Shown: positions 8,698 through 17,025 of the stretch, in pieces | Numbering within the stretch: position 1 is the first letter of the stretch | How the letters are laid out: each line of letters starts with the position of its first letter | From: Shewanella schlegeliana | Lineage (GTDB): Bacteria > Pseudomonadota > Gammaproteobacteria > Enterobacterales > Shewanellaceae | NCBI RefSeq assembly: GCF_016765635.1 | Contig: NZ_JAESVD010000009.1 | Span: 62,001-126,000 of the forward strand | Direction: 5' to 3' | Length of the DNA stretch: 64,000 bases | Notes under the pieces: model-generated | What the model was told of the DNA's origin: nothing | Seen by the model: only the letters and a program-made list of their open reading frames with translations | Database searches by the model: none | Translations under genes and position numbers: made by a program

Positions 8698-9762
8698 CTA
8701 TAAAAACTTGCTGAGCACTTCTTGTTGGCTCAGTAAGCTTTGATACAAGGTGAACTGATTAGCAGCACGCTCTAGATTATGGCCTGCATGATGAATTTGA
8801 AAATAGACATCACCATTAAGATGATCGGTTAGGAATCTCACCCCAATCATCAAGCAGATCACTCTTGCCCCTAGCCATAAGCTCTTGCGCTCAGCATCAG
8901 ATAAAACAGAGCCTAACTCACTCAGATAACCTTTGCAGATGGCACCAAAGATAGACTCTCTGACCTGCACTTTATCTAACGCGATTGAGTCTTCCTCTTC
9001 AGGGCTACAGAAAGTACGCACCATGTCGCCAAAATCATACATCAGATAGCCTTTCATGCAGGTATCTAAGTCAATAATCGCAAGGCTAGACATGTCTCGT
9101 TTATCGAACAACATGTTGTTGATCTTAGTGTCGTTATGACAAATACGGTGTGGCAGCTTACCCTCAAGCTCGGCTAACTCTTGTAAAAGTTCGGTTTGCG
9201 ACATGACAAAATCGACCCACTGCAGGCACTCCGCAAGGCGTCCATAGCTATCGGCTTCCACGGCTTGAGTCAGTAGTTCGATGCGTCCTGGCAGATGGTG
9301 GAAATTTGGGATCACATCCTCTAATAATTCGGCGTCCAGCCCGGACAAGGCCGATGAGAAGTGACCAAATGCCTTAGCCGCCATCTCTGCATCGGCTTCG
9401 CAGCCCACCACATCGATGCTATGACTGTGGGGTAGATAATTGATCGCTCGCCAGAATCCATGTTCACCCAGATCAACAAAAAGCTCGCCATCGAGCGTTA
9501 GCTCAGGGGAAACCACCTGTAAACGATACTCATCGGCCGCCACTTGACCTTGTAAATGCTGGCTGATCTTATGGGCATTGTTAACCAGAGCCGTCGGTGT
9601 TTTAAATACCTCGGTATTGATTTTTTGCAGTACAAATTCTCTATCAACACTAAGAACCAAAAAGGTATGGTTAATATGACCATTCCCTAGTGGTGATATT
9701 TTGGCGCTACCTTCGTTAACCCCAAAATGCGACAAAACATTTTGTCTTATAAAATCAATCAC
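8698..9762 (-). CDS. Aminoglycoside-phosphotransferase-fold kinase, N-acetylhexosamine 1-kinase (NahK)-like
   Basis: A protein of 354 aa with a protein-kinase-like small-molecule kinase fold. The glycine-rich start is ISPLGNGHINHTFLV, the ATP Lys is in EFVLQKIN, the catalytic loop is CHNDTKINNMLF (Asp and Asn), and the metal-binding Asp is in AIIDLDTC. The pattern resembles N-acetylhexosamine 1-kinases that make sugar 1-phosphates. The GTG start at 9762 has GGAG six bases upstream. It lies 95 bp downstream of a nucleotidyltransferase gene on the same strand. Together they would turn a free hexosamine into a sugar 1-phosphate and then an NDP-sugar. Activity and substrate are inferred. Confidence 0.75.
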   Translation of the reverse strand: MIDFIRQNVLSHFGVNEGSAKISPLGNGHINHTFLVLSVDREFVLQKINTEVFKTPTALVNNAHKISQHLQGQVAADEYRLQVVSPELTLDGELFVDLGEHGFWRAINYLPHSHSIDVVGCEADAEMAAKAFGHFSSALSGLDAELLEDVIPNFHHLPGRIELLTQAVEADSYGRLAECLQWVDFVMSQTELLQELAELEGKLPHRICHNDTKINNMLFDKRDMSSLAIIDLDTCMKGYLMYDFGDMVRTFCSPEEEDSIALDKVQVRESIFGAICKGYLSELGSVLSDAERKSLWLGARVICLMIGVRFLTDHLNGDVYFQIHHAGHNLERAANQFTLYQSLLSQQEVLSKFL

Positions 9763-9857
9763 CCAACACTCCAGTTATCTCTATATCTCTGCTATCTGGG
9801 CTTGATCATCCAGACTTTCCATGCAGCTTAATTATTAAAAAAGGAATTAACTTACTG

Positions 9858-10766
9858 TTATTTATTTTTGCAAAGCGTCTGCTGTAGCTTTTCTCTTACC
9901 CAAGCAACATCTTCTGGATAAGTCACGCCGTACCATGATTCTTGAGCAACGCTAACCTTTACCACCTTGTCAGCCTGAGTAGCTGATGGAGCATCGAGTC
10001 GAGCCTGCACCACAGTAGGCAAGTAACACTCGGCTTTGGGATGCTGACCGTTCTGTTCAAGGAACTGACTAAACTGCTGCTCGAGCACCGCGAAAATATC
10101 GGGCTTGAAACCCCAGCAGGTCATCGAAACTACGGCATCATCGGCAATTGCTAAACGCTGTTCATCTAACGTACCAGTTAAGCCCGATGGTTCACAGCGA
10201 ATATCGAGCCATTCGGCGACATCGACAAGTCTCCCCGCCTCAACCTGACATAGACCTCGGTTCACGCCACCATTTTCAGACAGGGTCAAACCGATTGGAT
10301 AAGCCACCATCATCCAGTCTTCATCGGCTGTCGATAATCCTTCCGCAAGCAAGGTAAAGGCGCTGTCACCATAAAAATCATCGGCATTAATCACCGCCAT
10401 AGATCCATGGACATGATTTCTAGCGCTCCATAGCGCATGGGCTGTTCCCCAAGGCTTTTGGCGTTGCGCGACATCGGCAAACTCACGTGCCGATGTAGGT
10501 AAATCCTCTAATGACTGAATGCAATACTGACAAGAGAAATCGTCGCTAAGCTTACCCGCTAAGGCGTCATCTAGCATGCTGGCTAGCTCAGGTCGAATGA
10601 CCAAGACCGCACGAGAGAACCCCGCTTTATAGGCGCTCTGTAACGATAGTTCCAACATGGTTTCACCATTTGGACCAAGCTGTGCCAACTGCTTGTCGCC
10701 ACCAAATCGGCTGCCTAAACCCGCGGCAAGGATCACTAAGGTTAAATCCTGCTTGCTATTACCCAT
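9858..10766 (-). CDS. Sugar-nucleotidyltransferase (NTP_transferase family)
   Basis: A 302-aa protein whose N-terminus carries the nucleotide-binding signature AAGLGSRFGGDKQLAQLG. VINADDFYGD supplies the Mg2+-binding Asp pair. The Rossmann-like nucleotidyltransferase domain occupies most of the length, with no left-handed-helix acetyltransferase domain, so it is not a GlmU type. It probably joins a nucleoside triphosphate to the sugar 1-phosphate made by the adjacent kinase. The ATG at 10766 has a GAGAGAG site. Salvage of an amino sugar for surface polysaccharide is a reasonable guess, not shown. Confidence 0.75.
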   Translation of the reverse strand: MGNSKQDLTLVILAAGLGSRFGGDKQLAQLGPNGETMLELSLQSAYKAGFSRAVLVIRPELASMLDDALAGKLSDDFSCQYCIQSLEDLPTSAREFADVAQRQKPWGTAHALWSARNHVHGSMAVINADDFYGDSAFTLLAEGLSTADEDWMMVAYPIGLTLSENGGVNRGLCQVEAGRLVDVAEWLDIRCEPSGLTGTLDEQRLAIADDAVVSMTCWGFKPDIFAVLEQQFSQFLEQNGQHPKAECYLPTVVQARLDAPSATQADKVVKVSVAQESWYGVTYPEDVAWVREKLQQTLCKNK

Positions 10767-10945
10767 GACTCTCTCTCAAACAATGAATATCTCAAACAAC
10801 GGCGCTCTCTCAAACGATTAAAGTACCGCCGCGTGATAAGGCGAAGCAGTTTAATGAGTCTATAGGCTAATTTCCAGCGCTATTCGCCTTGAATTAGTTT
10901 GCCAAAAAACGTTTTGAGTAGATCAACTTCTTATACTGATTGGTA

Positions 10946-12139
10946 TTATAAATAGGTGCGGAAAGCCGCGACCTTACCAAGAGCGGCTTGGCTACCCTTC
11001 AAACTAAAGTTATAACCGCAAAGGCTAACGTTACCGCGCCTCGCCATATCGACAATAATGGCTTCGGTATCTAAAGGAGAGAATCGTGCTTCTGTGCCAG
11101 TATCCGCTAGCAAATCAACCATAAGCGGACGATATTCGGTACCATTATTAAAACGCATCAGTGAACAGGTTTTATCGCCCTTTGCTGTGGCCAAAGACCA
11201 GAGGTTAACTGGCGACCCCGTTTCTCCGAGCCAGCGCATAATCAACACATCATCTTCAAGCGCCAAGCTAAATCCATCAGGCATCGCCGTCGAGATCCGC
11301 TCAGCTTGAGGCGCACTCTCAATCGGATTTTCAGCTAACGCTGCCGTTTCAACTTCAACGTCAGCCTCAGAAGTTGGAATCAGTGACCAGATACTAGCAA
11401 TCAGCATGACACTAACTAGCACACCAGAGATAGCAAATAACCACTTTTGATTGACCTTTAACACCTGCTGCAACTGAGCCAGATTAAATGTCGTGGTTTT
11501 ATTTCCTCTTGGTAAAGGCCGCTGACTCGCGCCAGCTCTAGTGTTAATGTCTAAGTTATCGCCTGTATTAGCGTCTAGGTTAGCGCGATAGCCACCCTGA
11601 GCGGGCTCAGCTCTATCAGACTCGACTCTTTCAGGGTCTGCAAACTCACTAGCGTTAGCTGCAAAGTTTGGAGGTGTGGCATTCTCGCCGCCTAGGGTCG
11701 GCTCGACTCTGACTCGCTGAGCAGTTGTGCGGCTTGCCGCGTTACTTGCAGTCATATCCACAGGCCCTGCATAGCCCTGCACATAATTTGCCCCAGAGGT
11801 TGCAGGTAAAATCGCCAAATAACCAATACCTAACCCCGCAATCACCAGCAGTGTCAGCAACAACATCATGTTATGGATATGCACGAGCGTGATCAGCACC
11901 AACAAGAATGGCAATAGCGTTAACAAAACAAACTTTGGCGATTTACCGCTATCACGTAATCGACGCATACTGGTTAAGGCCAAGATTGGCATGAGAAACA
12001 AGGCCACAAGATATAGGGCTGCAGAGGGGCTAAAAAGCACAACAGCTAACAATAAAACGAAATAAATCAACCCACTGACGGCAGCAAAACGCTGCCCATT
12101 ATCTAAACCATTAACACACAAAAGCGACTTAAGTTGCAT
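10946..12139 (-). CDS. DUF805-like membrane protein with a variable linker and C-terminal domain
   Basis: A protein of 397 aa. The first 110 residues hold four hydrophobic segments and the SMRRLRDSGKSPKF motif, close to the RRLHDxGKS signature of DUF805. A low-complexity linker rich in Asn, Ala and Thr follows (about residues 125-210), then a single transmembrane helix (WLFAISGVLVSVMLIASIW) and a roughly 140-residue soluble C-terminus, presumably periplasmic, with no recognised domain. Function unknown. The ATACTGATTGGTAT stretch just past its stop codon looks like a remnant of the MITE-type end. Confidence 0.65.
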   Translation of the reverse strand: MQLKSLLCVNGLDNGQRFAAVSGLIYFVLLLAVVLFSPSAALYLVALFLMPILALTSMRRLRDSGKSPKFVLLTLLPFLLVLITLVHIHNMMLLLTLLVIAGLGIGYLAILPATSGANYVQGYAGPVDMTASNAASRTTAQRVRVEPTLGGENATPPNFAANASEFADPERVESDRAEPAQGGYRANLDANTGDNLDINTRAGASQRPLPRGNKTTTFNLAQLQQVLKVNQKWLFAISGVLVSVMLIASIWSLIPTSEADVEVETAALAENPIESAPQAERISTAMPDGFSLALEDDVLIMRWLGETGSPVNLWSLATAKGDKTCSLMRFNNGTEYRPLMVDLLADTGTEARFSPLDTEAIIVDMARRGNVSLCGYNFSLKGSQAALGKVAAFRTYL

Positions 12140-12480
12140 ACCCTTCCGACCTTAAATAATAATCTATGACTCGGCTGTTTCCCCCAACTTGATGTTGTAA
12201 CAGCACCCCATTTCCATGCTCAGGCGAAAGCATAAAAAGTAAAGAAGTAGCCTACCGAATTTACCCCTCAATGTCAGTGTTTTCGGGCAATATAATCATT
12301 AAAGATAAATTATTATGGCAGGCGTTCCTACCATAATAATTACTCACAACAGCTGGATTTCCCCTAACTGCGACTAGCGCAAATATCACCCTAGGCTGTA
12401 TAATGGCTCGCTTAACCTTTTATCGCCCCATTCGAGCTAGTAGCTAGCTCTTATTGGTACAAACATCGGATATGCAGCAA
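12140..12480. other. 341-bp intergenic region between divergent genes
   Basis: The region separates the DUF805-like gene from gmk and must hold both promoters. It contains the perfect inverted repeat listed at 12308-12341; otherwise no gene was seen. Confidence 0.5.
12308..12341. promoter_or_regulatory. Perfect 11-bp inverted repeat upstream of gmk
   Basis: AATTATTATGG at 12308-12318 and CCATAATAATT at 12331-12341 flank a 12-nt spacer. There is no T-run, so it is not a simple terminator. It could be an operator for a dimeric regulator or an mRNA hairpin ahead of gmk. Confidence 0.5.
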
Positions 12481-13104
12481 ATGACCGCTCGCGGAAACCT
12501 ATTTATCGTCTCAGCGCCAAGTGGCGCAGGTAAATCATCGCTTATTTCGGCCCTGTTACGAGACCAGCCTGTAGATATGCAAGTTTCAGTTTCGCACACC
12601 ACAAGGCAACCACGCCCAGGTGAAGAGAATGGTCAACACTATCACTTCGTTAATCAAGACGAATTTAAGAGCTTAATTGCCGATGGCGCTTTTTTTGAGT
12701 GGGCAGAGGTCTTTGGTAACTACTACGGCACCTCTCGTGTCACGATTGAGCAGACGCTAGAGAAAGGTATCGACGTATTTCTCGATATCGACTGGCAAGG
12801 TGCCCAGCAAGTTAAAAAGTTAATGCCTGAATCAATTGGTATTTTCATTCTTCCACCGTCGAGAACTGAGCTAGAACGCCGCCTGACTGGCCGCGGACAA
12901 GACAGCGAAGAAGTGATTGCAGGCCGCATGGCACAAGCGGTTTCAGAGATGTCACACTACAATGAATATGACTTCGTTTTAGTGAACGATGATTTCGACA
13001 AGGCACTGGCCGATCTATTAGCGATCATTCGCAGTCAAAGATTAACCTCTGCTAGCCAAATTCATACGCAAAATGGTATGATTAAAGATCTGTTGGCAGG
13101 CTAA
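12481..13104 (+). CDS. gmk: Guanylate kinase
   Basis: Phosphorylates GMP to GDP with ATP in the cytoplasm. The P-loop is [12 protein letters not shown], the GMP-binding stretch is [11 protein letters not shown] followed by GQHYHFV, and [13 protein letters not shown] and [14 protein letters not shown] are family landmarks. The ATG at 12481 gives 207 aa, the usual length. The frame extends upstream to a TTG at 12454 and an ATG at 12472, and the exact start is not settled because no strong Shine-Dalgarno is visible. It leads a block with rpoZ and spoT, linking guanine nucleotide supply, RNA polymerase and (p)ppGpp. Confidence 0.95.
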
Positions 13105-13165
13105 CTGTCTTCATGTACAATTTTGCGTCATTTTTTCAATCGATAAAACACTGGAGTTTCCAAAC

Positions 13166-13447
13166 ATGGCTCGCGTAACTGTAGAAGATGCCGTAAACCA
13201 AATCGGCAACCGTTTTGATATGATTCTGGTTGCAGCGCGTCGTGCTCGCCAAATCGCTGTGCAGGGTAAAGACCCTATGGTTGAAGAAGAGAACGACAAG
13301 CCAACGGTTATCGCCCTGCGCGAAATCGAACTAGGTTTAGTCACAGCTGATACTTTGGATGCCGATGAGCGCCAAACAGTTCGTGAACGTGAAGCAGCTG
13401 AAATCGCTGCTGTTGCTGCCATCGCTGAAGGCCGCAACGCTATATAA
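13166..13447 (+). CDS. rpoZ: RNA polymerase omega subunit
   Basis: A 93-aa protein beginning [19 protein letters not shown], the classic omega start. [14 protein letters not shown] and [15 protein letters not shown] are the conserved segments that hold the beta-prime C-terminus and form part of a ppGpp site. It lies 61 bp after gmk and 13 bp before spoT, the usual order. An ORF of similar length on the opposite strand is only its shadow. Confidence 0.98.
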
Positions 13448-13460
13448 GGAGTAGAGTCAC

Positions 13461-15566
13461 TTGTATCTGTTTGAAGGTCTCAAGGAGTCTGCGTCAGGTT
13501 ATTTAGAACCTGAACAGGTAGAATTACTCAAGCAGGCCTATCAGGTGGCGCGTGATGCCCATGAAGGTCAGATGCGCACGAGTGGCGAACCTTATATTAC
13601 CCATCCGGTTGCGGTTGCCCGCATCCTGGCCGATATGCGTCTCGATCATGAGACGCTTATGGCCGCACTCTTGCACGACACTATCGAAGACACCCCTGTC
13701 ACCAAAGAAGAACTAGCTGAAATATTCAGTGAGTCTATTGCTGAATTGGTTGAAGGCGTCTCCAAGCTCGATAAGCTCAAATTCCGCGACAAGAAAGAAG
13801 CACAAGCCGAAAACTTCCGCAAAATGATGATGGCGATGACCCAAGATATTCGAGTCATCCTGATCAAGCTTGCCGATAGAACCCATAATATGCGCACCTT
13901 AGGTGCACTACGGCCCGATAAGCGCCGTCGCATCGCCCGAGAAACCCTCGAAATTTACGCACCGATCGCCAACCGTCTTGGTATTCATAATATTAAGAGT
14001 GAGTTAGAGGAGTTAGGTTTTCAAGCCTACTACCCTATGCGATATCGCGTACTTAGAGAGGTAGTGAAAGCCGCTCGTGGTAATCGTAAAGAGCTTATTC
14101 AAAGCATTGAAGCTGCAATTAATACCCGTCTTGAAGATACTGGCCTAGAAGGCACGGTAAAAGGACGTGAGAAGAACCTTTATTCCATCTACAACAAGAT
14201 GCGCAATAAGGAGCTGCAGTTCCAGGAAGTGATGGATATCTATGCCTTTAGGGTCATCGTTGACTCTATCGATACTTGTTATCGCGTCATGGGGGCCATG
14301 CATGGCCTTTATAAACCGCATCCTGGTCGCTTCAAAGATTATATCGCTATCCCTAAAGCTAACGGCTATCAGTCGCTGCATACTTCACTTTTTGGTCCTC
14401 ACGGCGTGCCAGTTGAGATCCAAATTCGTACCGAAGATATGGACCAGATGGCTGACAAAGGGGTGGCGGCTCACTGGCTGTACAAGAAAGGCAGCGCAGC
14501 AGAGCAAGGTACGACGACACAAGTACGTGCCCGTAAGTGGATGCAGAGCTTGCTGGAACTTCAGCAGAGCGCAAGCACCTCTTTCGAATTTGTTGAAAAC
14601 TTTAAGACCGAACTCTTCCCAGAAGAGATCTATGTCTTTACTCCTGAAGGTCGTATTTTAGAACTGCCAGTGGGGGCAACTCCTGTCGACTTCGCCTATG
14701 AAGTCCATACCGATGTGGGTAACACCTGTGTCGGCGCTAAAGTTAACCGTCAGGCTTACCCACTGAGTCAACCATTGATCTCCGGTCAAACCGTTGAGAT
14801 TATTACGGCTAACGGCGCACGCCCAAATGCAGCATGGCTGAACTTTGTGGTGACGGGTAAGGCGCGGGCTAAAATCCGTCAGGTTCTAAAGAGCCTAAAA
14901 GAAGACGATGCCGTACTGCTTGGCAAGCGTCTACTTAATCACGCTCTAGGTGAGACTAAACTAGATGGCTTATCTCAAGAGCAGATAGATAAAGTTGTTC
15001 ACGATACTAAACATGACTCACTCAATTCACTACTTGCCGATATTGGTTTAGGTAATGCTATGAGTATTGTTATCGCCCAGCGACTGCTTGGCGATCAAGT
15101 CGATCATGAAGAGCAAAAAGAAGTACCAACCATGTCGATCCGCGGCGCCGAAGGCATGCTAGTAACCTTTGCTAACTGTTGTCGCCCAATTCCAGGGGAT
15201 GCAGTAATTGCTCATGTCAGCCCAGGAAAAGGCCTAGTGGTTCACATGGAAAGCTGTGCCAATATTCGTGGTTATCAGGGCGAGCCAGACAAGTATATTC
15301 CTGTCCAGTGGGATAGCGCAGAAGGCGTTGAATACCAAGCCAACCTTAGAGTTGAGATAGTGAACCATCAAGGTGCACTAGCAAAAATCACCTCAATTGT
15401 TGCCGCAGCAGGTTCAAACATTCATAACTTAACCACTGAAGAACGTGATGGGCGAGTATTCCTCATCAATCTACGTATTTCAGTGAGAGACCGAATTCAT
15501 TTAGCTAACGTGATGCGTCGGATCAGGGTTCTTCCGGAAGTATTACGTACATCGAGAAACCGTTAA
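13461..15566 (+). CDS. spoT: Bifunctional (p)ppGpp synthetase/hydrolase SpoT
   Basis: A 701-aa protein that makes and degrades the alarmone (p)ppGpp. It begins at a TTG (13461) preceded by AAGGAGTAGAG, giving the conserved MYLFEGL start. The HD hydrolase domain shows THPVAVARIL and LLHDTIEDT. The synthetase domain shows KDYIAIPKANGYQSLHT. A TGS domain follows (YVFTPEGRILELP and DFAYEVHTDVG), and the C-terminus carries a zinc-finger/ACT region (FANCCRPIPGD). Both catalytic centres look intact, in contrast to RelA. It is co-transcribed with rpoZ. Confidence 0.98.
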   Translation: MYLFEGLKESASGYLEPEQVELLKQAYQVARDAHEGQMRTSGEPYITHPVAVARILADMRLDHETLMAALLHDTIEDTPVTKEELAEIFSESIAELVEGVSKLDKLKFRDKKEAQAENFRKMMMAMTQDIRVILIKLADRTHNMRTLGALRPDKRRRIARETLEIYAPIANRLGIHNIKSELEELGFQAYYPMRYRVLREVVKAARGNRKELIQSIEAAINTRLEDTGLEGTVKGREKNLYSIYNKMRNKELQFQEVMDIYAFRVIVDSIDTCYRVMGAMHGLYKPHPGRFKDYIAIPKANGYQSLHTSLFGPHGVPVEIQIRTEDMDQMADKGVAAHWLYKKGSAAEQGTTTQVRARKWMQSLLELQQSASTSFEFVENFKTELFPEEIYVFTPEGRILELPVGATPVDFAYEVHTDVGNTCVGAKVNRQAYPLSQPLISGQTVEIITANGARPNAAWLNFVVTGKARAKIRQVLKSLKEDDAVLLGKRLLNHALGETKLDGLSQEQIDKVVHDTKHDSLNSLLADIGLGNAMSIVIAQRLLGDQVDHEEQKEVPTMSIRGAEGMLVTFANCCRPIPGDAVIAHVSPGKGLVVHMESCANIRGYQGEPDKYIPVQWDSAEGVEYQANLRVEIVNHQGALAKITSIVAAAGSNIHNLTTEERDGRVFLINLRISVRDRIHLANVMRRIRVLPEVLRTSRNR

Positions 15567-15593
15567 CTTACTTCAAATAAACAAGGAAAGAGC

Positions 15594-15977
15594 ATGGCAG
15601 AAAAGATCATCATCGCAACCAATAAAGCACCCCAAGCGATAGGCACATACTCTCAAGCTGTTAAAGTCGGTAGCACTGTGTATTTATCTGGCCAGCTCCC
15701 ACTGGTTCCAGAGTCAATGCAGATAGTGAGCGATGAATTTGAAGCTCAGGTTGTTCAAGTATTTGAAAACCTGACAGCGGTTTGCCAAGCGGCAGGCGGT
15801 TCTCTTGGTGATATTGTAAAGTTAAATATCTTTATGACTGACCTAAGTAACTTTGCGACGGTTAATGAAATTATGGGTCGCTACTTTGAGCAGCCTTATC
15901 CAGCACGTGCGGCTATCGGTGTGAAGCAACTACCGAAAGACTCACTTGTTGAGATGGATGGAGTTATGGAGATCTAA
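15594..15977 (+). CDS. ridA: RidA/YjgF-family enamine/imine deaminase
   Basis: A 127-aa Rid protein that hydrolyses reactive 2-aminoacrylate and other enamines released by PLP enzymes. [10 protein letters not shown] near the N-terminus, VYLSGQLPL, and the catalytic Arg in YPARAAIGV with Glu in VEMDGV match active RidA proteins. The gene lies 27 bp after spoT with a GGAAAG ribosome site. A terminator follows, so it likely ends the gmk-rpoZ-spoT transcript. Confidence 0.95.
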   Translation: MAEKIIIATNKAPQAIGTYSQAVKVGSTVYLSGQLPLVPESMQIVSDEFEAQVVQVFENLTAVCQAAGGSLGDIVKLNIFMTDLSNFATVNEIMGRYFEQPYPARAAIGVKQLPKDSLVEMDGVMEI

Positions 15978-15999
15978 TCTCCGCATAACTTTATCAATT

Positions 16000-16023
16000 G
16001 GGCGCTACGGCGCCCTTTTATTA
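16000..16023 (+). terminator. Terminator after ridA
   Basis: GGGCGC-TACG-GCGCCC followed by TTTTATT, 22 bp past the ridA stop. Confidence 0.8.
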
Positions 16024-16053
16024 TTAAAACGTCTTACTAATTAGAAGCCTATC

Positions 16054-16740
16054 ATGAGTCCTGAACGTTTCGCCCGTATCAACCAGATGCTAGACAACCG
16101 CCAACCCGACCTTACCGTGTGCCTCGATACCGTGCACAAGGGTAACAACATCGCCGCCGTACTAAGAACGGCCGATGCAGCAGGCCTACATGAAGTGCAT
16201 GCTGTCTGGTCCGATATTGAGATGCGCGTTTCAGGTAACACCGCCTCGGGTAGCCAACAATGGGTCAAGACCTGTGTGCATCACAGTATGAAAGATGCGA
16301 TCAGCGATTTCCGTAATAAGGATATGCAGATCTTAGCCACTACCTTCTCCGATACTGCAGTGGATTTTCGTGAAATTGATTACACTCGCCCAACCGCTAT
16401 CATCTTAGGCAATGAGCGTGATGGCGTAAGCCCAGAAGGTATTGCGAGCGCCGACCAACATATCATCATCCCAATGATAGGTATGGTGCAGTCGCTCAAC
16501 GTCTCTGTTGCTGCGGCGCTTATTATGTATGAAGCCCAACGCCAGCGCACTGAAGCAGGCATGTATGGTACTCGTAAACTCGATGAAGCCTACTGCCAAG
16601 TGAAACTCTTTGAGCAAGGTCATCCGATTTACGCCAAGGCCTGTCGCCGTAAAAAATTGCCTTACCCAGCGATAGATGAAAGCGGGCAAATTGTTGCCGA
16701 TGAAGATTGGTGGCAGAAGATGCGCGCCCCTTCAGACTAA
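16054..16740 (+). CDS. trmH: tRNA (guanosine(18)-2'-O)-methyltransferase
   Basis: A 228-aa SPOUT-class enzyme that methylates the ribose of G18 in the tRNA D-loop using S-adenosylmethionine. Motif 1 is HKGNNIAAVLRTADAAG with the catalytic Arg. Motif 2 is ILGNERDGVS. Motif 3 is IPMIGMVQSLNVSVAAA, which forms the trefoil knot. The C-terminal KLFEQGHPIYAKACRRKKLP tail is typical of the TrmH subgroup. It sits at the usual place after spoT and ridA. Confidence 0.96.
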   Translation: MSPERFARINQMLDNRQPDLTVCLDTVHKGNNIAAVLRTADAAGLHEVHAVWSDIEMRVSGNTASGSQQWVKTCVHHSMKDAISDFRNKDMQILATTFSDTAVDFREIDYTRPTAIILGNERDGVSPEGIASADQHIIIPMIGMVQSLNVSVAAALIMYEAQRQRTEAGMYGTRKLDEAYCQVKLFEQGHPIYAKACRRKKLPYPAIDESGQIVADEDWWQKMRAPSD

Positions 16741-16756
16741 GCGTAAAGCTCAATCG

Positions 16757-16802
16757 AAATACCAGCACTTATACCAATCGATATAAATGCTGGTATTTTT
16801 TT
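16757..16802 (+). terminator. Terminator after trmH
   Basis: AAATACCAGCA pairs with TGCTGGTATTT across a 20-nt loop, then T-rich sequence. The loop includes ATACCAATCGATAT, which looks like a fragment of the MITE-type end. Confidence 0.75.
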
Positions 16803-16901
16803 ATCTAAATTTTTTATCTAAATCATCAGCACTTACACCAAGTGGTATAACCAAGTCCTCTCCTTAGGGTGTTTTATTAAAATTGTAACACCTGTTTGAA
16901 A

Positions 16902-16923
16902 AAGTTTGTCTTAGATCACATTT
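16902..16923 (+). promoter_or_regulatory. Possible CRP-binding site upstream of the acyl-CoA synthetase gene
   Basis: A 22-bp stretch ending TTAGATCACATTT agrees with the CRP consensus at 17 of 22 positions by eye. The right half-site is perfect and the left half-site (TTTGT) is weak. It lies about 100 bp before the start codon, a suitable place for activation. Confidence 0.45.
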
Positions 16924-17025
16924 TTCGCCATACTCATTAATTATACCGTCTGTTAAACGAACGATTAAAACAAAAATAGATAACTAGGCTGAACTGAAAT
17001 TAACTACTATCAATATGGAATTGCA

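Noticed and set aside
16840..16865. ACACCAAGTGGT palindrome-like stretch before the acyl-CoA synthetase gene
   Set aside because: Short and probably another fragment of the MITE-type end. No regulatory role can be supported.
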